From Prevotella sp. E13-17 (GTDB lineage Bacteria > Bacteroidota > Bacteroidia > Bacteroidales > Bacteroidaceae), in assembly GCF_022024035.1 (NCBI RefSeq), contig NZ_CP091787.1, forward strand, positions 2,822,001 to 2,886,000: a stretch of DNA of 64,000 nt, written 5' to 3'. The notes under the pieces were generated by a model. The model was not told the DNA's origin. It did not search any database and saw only the letters and a list, made by a program, of their open reading frames with translations. A program made the position numbers and the translations under genes. Of the stretch, positions 47,901-54,697 are shown piece by piece; within the stretch, counting starts at the first letter, position 1, and each line of letters starts with the position of its first letter.

Positions 47901-48165
47901 AAGTACCTCGTTGCTGGTCTTATATGAACTTGGCAAACCTAACAAACTTTCTGCATATAAGATTGTAGGCAATAAGGAGATGAGTAAAGAAGAACTCTTG
48001 GCTATGGAATATCCAAATAAAAAGCCACGAAAGAGTTATATGACATTTAGCGTCAAACTTCTTGAAATGGATTTGACTTTCTTAATAGAGCACCATCTTG
48101 TTGAAAGGTTGATTGAGCTTAATCCAGAAAATGCGAAAGGTACTCCAGTTTTTATCCAACCTTAA
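44974..48165 (+). CDS. Fused restriction-methylation-specificity enzyme (type IIG/I-like)
   Basis: 1063 aa. N-terminal PD-(D/E)xK nuclease: YPDIK (PD at 56-57) and IEVKG (EVK at 74-76). A helical stretch, including a coiled coil around 185-225, leads to an N6-adenine methyltransferase: WDFATGSAGF (motif I, ~388) and NPPY (motif IV, 489-492). From ~700 to 880 comes an HsdS-like recognition domain (DILTGEKGDV, SLSGDIIKNENVGLYLSASMSYLSKIYSF, TSLIYLP). The last ~170 residues are not recognised. One chain thus carries cleavage, methylation and target recognition. Start ATG 44974. AT-rich like its neighbours. Confidence 0.87.
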   Translation: MANKQTHSIEEIVEQWAKEQLKGIKLYAKNDFINAQIEKALKTAPSKKGGKGPNYPDIKCIIPAADGDIPVMIEVKGMKDALIKLNEETGLPDNVTKKGEPNFTNIAKYAVNGAVHYANAIVRHTTYKEVLAIGVNGYKDETDEIIYEVSAWYLSRKNLFLPKEIGRYSDLSFLLKKYQQTLLKQLANIDLTEEEIEQQKSNLEDDIERKLKELNQKMQDELRIVVNQRVQLVTGLIMAGLGVKNDDGTFKVHPLQEDELRGNTDSENNDGAVIMSKIKSYLKDKSLPMEKIDMIVRILKVVFVDSGLEVPVNGESKLKTLYHDIKIDIIPFLTGELHNLDFTGRLFNVLNAWVDVPDGAKNDVVLTPRSVTELMAKLCQVNKDSYVWDFATGSAGFLISAMHLMIADAKANIPNPDERTEKILHIKTEQLLGIEKLADIYLLAVLNMILMKDGSANIIQGDSLKDFKGNYEQGELKGKPFPADVFLLNPPYSAAGKGFVFVKRALGMMTHKGMAAVLIQENAGSGNGLPYTKEILKGNTLVASIKMPIDLFIGKSSVQTAIYVFKVGTPHTKNSVVRFIDFSNDGYSRMNRRHSSQSVNLRDTDNAHGRYAEVVNLVRYGKGVNNENIKYYNGSYIEDYITLKGNDWTYGQHKNIDPIPTDADFRKVVKEYLSLRILEIIKNEGGSGLGIKDCTLTRKDYEALSFIETGRIKTKPVIIGDILTGEKGDVDIQNKDINGRGFYFINSGVQNFGIKGKTDCIAKVFPPNTITIDFFGNAYYRPFHYVMATHNHVFSLSGDIIKNENVGLYLSASMSYLSKIYSFNNMGTWPIYKTSLIYLPTTTEGNIDYVFMDTCISAIKKQCIAALMKAITQDAIVNDQVLEIQPTSNNVVEMSNPSSHYSEYDFAPLMAAEPFECYKWEGFDQSICDFFGGDKTILIGCYKGKKYKDWIHTHNIYTIRLGDTKGSMEANRKLFESTSLLVLYELGKPNKLSAYKIVGNKEMSKEELLAMEYPNKKPRKSYMTFSVKLLEMDLTFLIEHHLVERLIELNPENAKGTPVFIQP

Positions 48166-48286
48166 TTAATGTATTTATGGGTAAGTAACAACATATTTGA
48201 TAGACGGAGATCCGAAAGGGACTCAATATTTGTTCATCAGCAATAAGATTTGCCAGATGTATGTGATAATTGGAGTATAATTTGTA

Positions 48287-48300
48287 ACGTTTGCAAACGT
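48287..48300. promoter_or_regulatory. Perfect 14-bp palindrome, putative operator
   Basis: ACGTTTGCAAACGT ends 9 nt before ATG 48310. A repressor bound here would block transcription or initiation of the AlbA-type regulator; self-control through its C-terminal HTH is one option. Confidence 0.55.
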
Positions 48301-48309
48301 GATATTAGT

Positions 48310-49839
48310 ATGGACGAGAAAACGATAAAAGAAGCTCTACGGAAAGGTGAACGGGTTACGCTGGAGTGTAAACGGGCTAAGGCAGAGGTCCCGAAGTCGG
48401 TTTGGGCAACTTATTCGGCCTTCGCTAATACGATTGGCGGACTGATTCTGCTTGGCGTGAATGAAGACCTGCAGGAGAGAAACATCTTGAAGCGTTACCA
48501 GATAGTTGGTGTGGATGAGCCGATGAAGATTATCACGGACTTCTGGAACACCCTCAACAGCGACAAGGTGAATGAGAACATCCTTCTTGACAACGATGTT
48601 GAGGTGGTAAATGTGGATGGAGCGCAGATTGTTTGCATTCATGTTCCGCAGGCAGACTGGAGAGCAAAGCCCATCTATCTGAACGGAAATGTATATAAAG
48701 GTACGTATAGGCGCAACAATGAAGGTGACTATCATTGTACAGAGGCTCAGGTGAAAGCGATGATACGTGACTCCAATGTGGATGGCAACGATAGCATCCT
48801 GATAGAATACTATGGTATGGATGACATTGATCCAGATTCCTTGCGTCAGTACCGTACCGAGTTTAGGCAGGAGAATAGTACCCACGTTTGGAACAGGGTT
48901 GACGATAAGACTTTCCTCAGAAATCTTGGTGGCTATACTGAGGACAGACAGACTGGCAGAGAGGGATTGACGCTGGCCGGACTGATGATGTTTGGAAAGG
49001 GACTTGCCATAAGAGACAGGTTCTCCAATTTTCGTATGGACTATTTAGACATGAGCCATCTGGTGGGTGATGAGCGGTATCATGACCGACTGACATACGA
49101 CGGGTTATGGGAGAATAACCTGTATCAGTTCTTCCGCATCGTATCACCAAAGGTTCAGTTCGACCTGCCGAGACCTTTCAAATTGGAGAAAGGCGGCAAG
49201 AGGAATGATGACACACCTCAACATGAGGCTGTTCGTGAAGCCTTTACCAATGCCATTATCCACTGCGACCTGATGATGGATGCTGGCATTCTGAGAATAG
49301 AGAAGCATGATGACCGTCTATGTTTCCGCAATCCAGGACTATTGAAGTTGCCAGTAGAGGCCATCTATCGGGGCGGTAACTCAAAGGCTCGTAATCCAAA
49401 GATTCAGAATATGCTTCGGATGATTGGTTTTGGTGAGAATGTCGGCTCTGGATTCCCCAAGATTATTGCAGCATGGAAAGAAACCAACTGGGGTGAGCCA
49501 CAGCTGATGAATAAACTGGATGTTGACGAAGTGGAACTTGTACTGCCTGTGCCATCGGTTAAGTCAAGCACGACCGAGTTGTCTAATGAGTTATCCATAG
49601 AGTTGCCTGAAGGGTTGTCTATAAGGTTATCTAAAGAGTTGTCTAAAGGGTTATCTGAAACTGCTGCTAACATATATAAGATGATATATGCAGATAATTA
49701 TATCACAAGAAGTGATATTGCGAATAGAATCGGAATATCTGTAACAGCAGTCCAAAAGCATATCAATAAACTTAAATCATTGAGATTCATTGACCGTGAC
49801 GGATCTACTGGTCATGGTAATTGGAGAGTAATAAAGTGA
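48310..49839 (+). CDS. AlbA_2/Schlafen-type ATP-binding transcriptional regulator
   Basis: 509 aa from ATG 48310; the open frame begins 20 codons earlier but crosses the 14-bp palindrome. The N-terminal AlbA_2 domain (~15-130) has VTLECKRAK, YSAFANTIGGLILLGVNE and GTYRRNNEGDYHCT. The central part has HATPase_c_4-type motifs: HEAVREAFTNAIIHCD and GFGENVGSGFPKI. A tetrapeptide repeat linker (LSxE, seven copies) leads to a winged HTH (ITRSDIANRIGISVTAVQKHINKLKSLRF). Members are often annotated as RecG-like regulators and turn up in defence islands; the role of this one is unknown. It is 144 nt after the restriction gene and likely has its own promoter. Confidence 0.85.
   Translation: MDEKTIKEALRKGERVTLECKRAKAEVPKSVWATYSAFANTIGGLILLGVNEDLQERNILKRYQIVGVDEPMKIITDFWNTLNSDKVNENILLDNDVEVVNVDGAQIVCIHVPQADWRAKPIYLNGNVYKGTYRRNNEGDYHCTEAQVKAMIRDSNVDGNDSILIEYYGMDDIDPDSLRQYRTEFRQENSTHVWNRVDDKTFLRNLGGYTEDRQTGREGLTLAGLMMFGKGLAIRDRFSNFRMDYLDMSHLVGDERYHDRLTYDGLWENNLYQFFRIVSPKVQFDLPRPFKLEKGGKRNDDTPQHEAVREAFTNAIIHCDLMMDAGILRIEKHDDRLCFRNPGLLKLPVEAIYRGGNSKARNPKIQNMLRMIGFGENVGSGFPKIIAAWKETNWGEPQLMNKLDVDEVELVLPVPSVKSSTTELSNELSIELPEGLSIRLSKELSKGLSETAANIYKMIYADNYITRSDIANRIGISVTAVQKHINKLKSLRFIDRDGSTGHGNWRVIK
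49576..49659 (+). repeat. Seven tandem 12-nt repeats coding for LSxE linker
   Basis: Units such as GAGTTGTCTAAT, GAGTTATCCATA and GGGTTGTCTATA encode LSNE, LSIE, LPEG, LSIR, LSKE, LSKG and LSET. The period of 12 nt keeps frame, so copy number can change without loss of the protein. It connects the ATPase part to the winged HTH. Confidence 0.85.
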
Positions 49840-49933
49840 CAGGCAAACTCAGAAGAAAAAGTGATGGGTTGATTTGACGCTTTCAAAAAGAATGCTTACC
49901 TTTGAGCCTGCATCTCGAAGTTACTCACGTTCG

Positions 49934-49960
49934 AAAATACTCAAATAAATTTGGTATTTT
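49934..49960. promoter_or_regulatory. 27-bp near-perfect inverted repeat over a -33 box
   Basis: AAAATAC-T-CAAAT-AA-ATTTG-GTATTTT. The right arm contains the TTG (49951-49953) of the promoter ending at 49981, so a dimeric regulator bound here would interfere with that promoter. Confidence 0.55.
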
Positions 49961-49981
49961 GCTCACTCATTCGTAACTTTG
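49951..49981 (+). promoter_or_regulatory. Promoter in the long intergenic region
   Basis: TTG at 49951 and TAACTTTG at 49974-49981, 20 nt apart, a full consensus. No plausible gene follows within 700 nt; a hairpin begins at 49982. Confidence 0.65.
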
Positions 49982-50120
49982 CACCCGATGATGAGTCATA
50001 GTACGGCTGGTGGCTCACCGTCGGGTGTTCTTTCTTGCGTCCCGTTGGTAGCAAGCGAGCATAGCTCGAGCGGATGCAGTTTATAGCAGGATGCGGAATT
50101 GAGTACGGTTGCCAATTCGT
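49982..50120 (+). ncRNA. Candidate small structured RNA
   Basis: Right after the promoter come three stems: CACCCGA (49982-49988) with TCGGGTG (50021-50027), extended by TGAG/CTCA inside; CGAGC-ATA-GCTCG (50056-50068); and GAATTG (50096-50101) with CAATTC (50113-50118). A T-rich stretch follows at 50124-50132. No reading frame here has coding character. Part of the first stem may lie before the transcription start, since only about 5 nt separate it from the -7 element. No known RNA family is claimed. Confidence 0.4.
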
Positions 50121-50287
50121 AACCCAGTTTTTCCTCAATCCTCCAGACAGCCTTTATGCAAAGAAATTCTGCGATTTCTTACAAAGCAACGAAAAAAACG
50201 AGGGAAGAACAAAAGAAATAACAGGAAAAAGTGGCAGTTTTAAGGCATAAAAGGGCAACTATTATTAGATGAGAGTTAAGGAATAGG

Positions 50288-50485
50288 CGTGCAATAGTTT
50301 TACTTTTGGTGGCAATCTAGAGTCTAGAAAGGATGATTCTAGGGGCTAGAAATGACTAATCTAGGGGCTAGAATGAACTCATCTAGGGGCTAGAATAGAC
50401 TGATCTAGGGGCTAGAATCAAACTAAAAGTAAAGGTATTGCAAGATAAAACGGATGCTTTAAGTGAGGAAAAGTGTAGGTTTAAG
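50288..50485. repeat. 22-nt phased array of 13-bp dyads (array 2)
   Basis: Five 13-mers start at 50316, 50338, 50360, 50382 and 50404, exactly 22 nt apart; four are the perfect dyad TCTAGGGGCTAGA and the first is TCTAGAGTCTAGA. On the left, one period away (50294), is ATAGTTTTACTTT; on the right, one period away (50426), the same type of element occurs inverted (AAAGTAAAGGTAT). Two further 22-nt units end in TTTAAG (50442-50463 and 50464-50485). With the candidate RNA and promoter elements this is the content of the 864-nt gap from 49840 to 50703. Confidence 0.85.
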
Positions 50486-50600
50486 CCCCCCAAAAGGGCT
50501 ATTTTCCTCAACAAAGACGTTAGAAATGGAAAATGGAAATTTAGCGATGAAATGGGCGAAAAATAAAAATTGCAGGTCAGAAATATTACAATTTTTCACG

Positions 50601-50642
50601 TTTGGCACAAACGGAAAGTACTTTGGCACAAACGGAGAGTGA
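50601..50642 (+). promoter_or_regulatory. Two tandem 21-nt direct repeats upstream of the GH38 operon
   Basis: TTTGGCACAAACGGA followed by A/G-AGT occurs at 50601 and again at 50622, exactly 21 nt (two helical turns) apart, ending 18 nt before the -7 element at 50661. The place and spacing fit an activator binding as a dimer, such as the AraC-type output domain of a hybrid two-component regulator; one begins at 63893. Confidence 0.65.
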
Positions 50643-50660
50643 AATTAATTCCTAATCGCA

Positions 50661-50668
50661 TAACTTTG
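50661..50668 (+). promoter_or_regulatory. Promoter -7 element of the mannosidase-SusCD operon
   Basis: TAACTTTG, 35 nt before ATG 50704. No TTG at the usual -33 distance, consistent with need for an activator. Confidence 0.6.
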
Positions 50669-50703
50669 CGGTCGAAAAAACCTAAAATCGCTAAATAGTA
50701 ATA

Positions 50704-53700
50704 ATGAGTCAACACAAAACCTTAATTAGGTTGTATTTATTGTTTCTACTGGTCATGCCTCAGCGCATGTCTGGTCAGACGGCTGAGGGTACGCTCTTCT
50801 TCATCTCAAATTCACATTTAGACACACAATGGAACTGGGATGTGCGTACCACCATTAGCGAATACGTGCGCAACACGTTGCAACAGAACTTCACACTACT
50901 AGACAAATATCCCAACCTGGTTTTCAATCACGAAGGAGCCATCCGCTACATGTGGATGAAAGAATACTACCCCGAACTCTATGCCCAACTCAAAGAATAC
51001 GTAGCCCAAGGGCGCTGGCACATTAGTGGCTGCGCTATAGATGCCAACGACGTGATGGTGCCATCGGCAGAGTCCGTGATGCGCAACTGGCTCTGTGCCA
51101 ATCAGTTCTTCAAGCAGGAGTTTGGCGTGCGTGGAGGCTACGACGTGATGCTGCCCGACTGTTTCGGTTTCTCATACGCCCTACCCTCGCTGATGCACCA
51201 CTGTGGTTTCAAAGGGTTTCACACGGCCAAACTGGCATGGGGTTCGGCCGACTACGATCAACTGCCTCCCTTCGGCATTTGGCAGGGTGTTGACGGTTCG
51301 CAGGTGTATGCTGTCTATAAGCCCGGTGCCTACGACAACCACGAGCAGTACAACAAAAACATGGCCACCGACAGCGAGATGGCAAGCATCATTGCTGACA
51401 ACCATCATAAATATGGTGTGGCTGCCGAGATTCGCTATGTCGGTCCACGAAGCGACCGTGGCGGCGGTCTGCAAGACAATGCCTCGCAGCAAGGTGAAAA
51501 CACCCCCTATTGGCTGAACCTCAGCGCCAAGACCGAGGGTGCCACCAACGTCAAGATGGCCACACCCGATGAAATCTTCGATTTCCTTGACCAGCACAAA
51601 AACAGTAAATATCACGTAAAGAATGGTGAGCTGCCCATGCGCACTCACGGCGTAGGTGCCTATACCTCGCGCACCATGCTGAAGCGGTGGAATCGCAAGA
51701 ACGAGCTGTTGGCTGACGCCTGTGAAAAGGCTGCCTCGCTGGCCCAGTGGTTGGGCGTTCAAGCCTACCCACAGACTGAGATCAACGAGGCTTGGGTGCG
51801 CAATCTATGGCAGTCGCACCACGACGGCATCACGGGCACCAGCATCCCCAACGCCTACTATTACTCCGTAGGCGACTACGTGCTGGTCAACAAATCGCTG
51901 GCACAGACCATGGCCACAACAGCAGGCAGCATCGTCAGCAGAATGAACACACAGACAGAAGGACTACCAGTGGTTGTCTTCAACCCTCTGTCGTTCACCC
52001 GTACAGACATTGTGGAAGGCAAGCTAAAAACCGACGAAAATCCCGATGGAATCGCCGTTTTCTGCAAAGACGGCACCGAGGTTCTTTCACAGATAAGCCA
52101 CTACGACGAGACCACCGGCGAACTGACGTTCATCTTCGCCGCCACCGTACCTTCGCTGGGCTACGCCACCTACGACGTCAGACTGGGCGAAGCCTCGTCC
52201 ATGACATCCGACCTGCAGGCCAGCAAGCGCACCCGCCAGTTGTCCAACGGCCAATACCGCTTGACACTCTCTAGCACGGGCAACCCCATGCAGCTTATCA
52301 ACATGGCCACAGGCACCAACCTGCTCGCCAACTCGCAATTGCAGATGATCTACGACCATGAAGACGCATGGCCCTCGTGGGAAATCTCCTATACCGACAT
52401 ACAGCGCCAGCCAGAGCTTGTAGACGAGAATGTCACCATCGAACTGGCCGAAGACGGTCCGCTGCGCAAGAGCTTCCGAGTGGTCAGAGAGAAAAACGGT
52501 TCTACTTTTGTGCAGTATGTACGCATGAACGCGCTGAACAACCGCATAGACATTGACAACGAAGCCGACTGGCAGTCGCGTGGACGTATGCTGAAAGCCT
52601 GTTTCAAGACACCCTTCGGCACCCCGAAAGCCACCTACGACCTCTCGCTGGGCACCATCGAGCGTGGCAACCGCAACAGGAACCAATACGAGGTGCAGGG
52701 CCACCAGTGGGCCGACCTTTCGACCACCGACGGCAGTTATGGCCTGTCTATTCTCAACGACTGCAAATATGGTTGGGACAAGCCCGACGACTACACCCTT
52801 CGACTGACCCTGATTCACACGCCATCTACAGGCAACAACTACACCTACCAGGCCGATCAGGACTTAGGTGTGAACCTGTTCACCTACGCCCTTTTTCCCC
52901 ACGATGGGGCATGGAGCCAGCAGACGCAGATGGCAGCTGCACAGCTCAACCAGCCATTGCTGGCGTTCACTGCGCCGAAACACGACGGTACGCTGAATCC
53001 CAAGGCCAGCCTCGTCTCGCTGAACACCGACCAGGTATCGGTGAAGGCTGTGAAGAAAGCCGAGGAGAGCGACGAGCTGATTGTGCGCGTCTATGAATGG
53101 AGCGGACAGCACCACGACCGCGTCAGCATGACATTCCCCGCCGACATCCTCTCGGCTCGTGAGGTCAACGGACTGGAAGAATCACTTGGCGAAGCCAGCT
53201 ACGACGGTCGTACGCTGGTCTTCGACATCGAGAAATACCAACCCAAGACCTTTGCCGTGAAGTTGCAGACGACCGGCGTACAGCCCTCGTCAACCGACGA
53301 GACTTCAACAACCATCGCCCTACCCTACAATGCCGACGTGATGAGCTATGACTCGAAGAAGAACGATGTGCAGGGCATCAGCGACCTGGCCTATCCTGCC
53401 GAGCAGATACCCGATGTGCTGACCACGGGTGGTGTGGCATTCACCATGGGCAGTCGCGCAGGTGGCGATAAGAATGCGGTGCGCTGCAACCAGCAGACCA
53501 TCGACCTCACAACGGCTAAAGGGCGCAAGCTATACCTGCTCATGGCCTCAACCAACAAAAAAGGTACGATGGCCGAGATAAAGATTGACGGTCAAACCTA
53601 CCACATCGAAGTGCCCTACTACGGTGGCGTGACAGGTCAGCTGGCTTCGCCCTACAATACCGGCACCCACTATCGCCAACAAGACGTAGCCCTCTGCACC

Positions 53701-54675
53701 ACACACAGCCACAACATAAGCGGCAACAGCAACGAGGCCTATCGTTTCCTATACATCTACAAGTACGCACTGGCCCTGCCCGAACACGCCCAGACACTGC
53801 AGTTGCCCACCAACAACACCCTCTACTTGTTGGCTGCCACCACGTCGGACAACCCCAGCGACGACATCACACCGCTGACAGCACTCAACACCTATATTAA
53901 TTATCAGGAGCTGGACTACCTGGAAGAAGGTCACTGTGGTCAACGTCTGGAGCCACAGACCATTGCAGCCAGTCAGCAAATCAACAACAACGAAGCAGGC
54001 AAGATGGCTGCCGACAACGACGAGATGACCAAATGGTGCGTCAGCGGCAACCAGAACCAAACGCCCTATCTGGAATATCGATTCAGTGAACCCATGCAAA
54101 TCTGCCAATGGATGGTGCTGAATGCCGGCAACGAGGCTGGCGACTACATCACCAAGGCCTGCAAGTTGCAGCGCTACGAGGGCGGCAGATGGGTGGACGT
54201 GGATGTAGTGACGGCCAACCGCGAGAACAAGATAGTGCGCGGTGTGGCACCATTCACCACCAGTCGCGTGCGCCTGCAGATTACACAGGGCGAACAGCAG
54301 AACTTTACCACACGCATCAACGAGTTTGCTGTCTTTGGCACACCCGCAAGCACACTCAGCATAGAAGACTTAACAGTGGCGGACACCAACCACCGCCGCT
54401 CCCTATTGCTATATGGCAACACCCCCAACCCCTGCGCCGGCATGACACACATCCACTGTCAGGTGCCGCCAGGCGTTGACAAGCTGACGCTGCACCTGAC
54501 CACCATAGACGGTAGGCAGGTCTGCCAACAAGACTACTGCGTCGGCCCCGGCGACCAACAGCTCACTTGGCGAGGCATGCTGCCAGAAGGCATCTATCTC
54601 TACTACCTGACCGCTCAAAGCAAGAGCGGAACATTACATACCAACGCAAAGCGACTTTTTGCTTCATATCATTAA
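50704..54675 (+). CDS. GH38-family alpha-mannosidase, exported, T9SS-like C-terminus
   Basis: 1323 aa with a signal peptide (to ~25, RMSGQ). The GH38 catalytic domain begins at once: SNSHLDTQWNWD (metal ligands His38, Asp40), LPDCFGFS (nucleophile-position Asp152) and WQSHHDGITGTS (372-374 HHD). The middle helical domain (~320-400) and the beta-sandwich C-terminal domains of the family follow to ~870. A discoidin-like (F5/8C) stretch lies near 1130-1220 (NNNEAGKMAADNDEMTKWC, LEYRFSEPMQICQWMVLNAG), then a T9SS type A-like domain (GNTPNPCAGMTHIHCQVP, EGIYLYYLTAQSKSGT). It removes alpha-mannose from glycans such as N-glycans or yeast mannan. First gene of the utilisation locus. Confidence 0.92.
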   Translation: MSQHKTLIRLYLLFLLVMPQRMSGQTAEGTLFFISNSHLDTQWNWDVRTTISEYVRNTLQQNFTLLDKYPNLVFNHEGAIRYMWMKEYYPELYAQLKEYVAQGRWHISGCAIDANDVMVPSAESVMRNWLCANQFFKQEFGVRGGYDVMLPDCFGFSYALPSLMHHCGFKGFHTAKLAWGSADYDQLPPFGIWQGVDGSQVYAVYKPGAYDNHEQYNKNMATDSEMASIIADNHHKYGVAAEIRYVGPRSDRGGGLQDNASQQGENTPYWLNLSAKTEGATNVKMATPDEIFDFLDQHKNSKYHVKNGELPMRTHGVGAYTSRTMLKRWNRKNELLADACEKAASLAQWLGVQAYPQTEINEAWVRNLWQSHHDGITGTSIPNAYYYSVGDYVLVNKSLAQTMATTAGSIVSRMNTQTEGLPVVVFNPLSFTRTDIVEGKLKTDENPDGIAVFCKDGTEVLSQISHYDETTGELTFIFAATVPSLGYATYDVRLGEASSMTSDLQASKRTRQLSNGQYRLTLSSTGNPMQLINMATGTNLLANSQLQMIYDHEDAWPSWEISYTDIQRQPELVDENVTIELAEDGPLRKSFRVVREKNGSTFVQYVRMNALNNRIDIDNEADWQSRGRMLKACFKTPFGTPKATYDLSLGTIERGNRNRNQYEVQGHQWADLSTTDGSYGLSILNDCKYGWDKPDDYTLRLTLIHTPSTGNNYTYQADQDLGVNLFTYALFPHDGAWSQQTQMAAAQLNQPLLAFTAPKHDGTLNPKASLVSLNTDQVSVKAVKKAEESDELIVRVYEWSGQHHDRVSMTFPADILSAREVNGLEESLGEASYDGRTLVFDIEKYQPKTFAVKLQTTGVQPSSTDETSTTIALPYNADVMSYDSKKNDVQGISDLAYPAEQIPDVLTTGGVAFTMGSRAGGDKNAVRCNQQTIDLTTAKGRKLYLLMASTNKKGTMAEIKIDGQTYHIEVPYYGGVTGQLASPYNTGTHYRQQDVALCTTHSHNISGNSNEAYRFLYIYKYALALPEHAQTLQLPTNNTLYLLAATTSDNPSDDITPLTALNTYINYQELDYLEEGHCGQRLEPQTIAASQQINNNEAGKMAADNDEMTKWCVSGNQNQTPYLEYRFSEPMQICQWMVLNAGNEAGDYITKACKLQRYEGGRWVDVDVVTANRENKIVRGVAPFTTSRVRLQITQGEQQNFTTRINEFAVFGTPASTLSIEDLTVADTNHRRSLLLYGNTPNPCAGMTHIHCQVPPGVDKLTLHLTTIDGRQVCQQDYCVGPGDQQLTWRGMLPEGIYLYYLTAQSKSGTLHTNAKRLFASYH

Positions 54676-54697
54676 TTAATTATTAATCTTTTAAACT

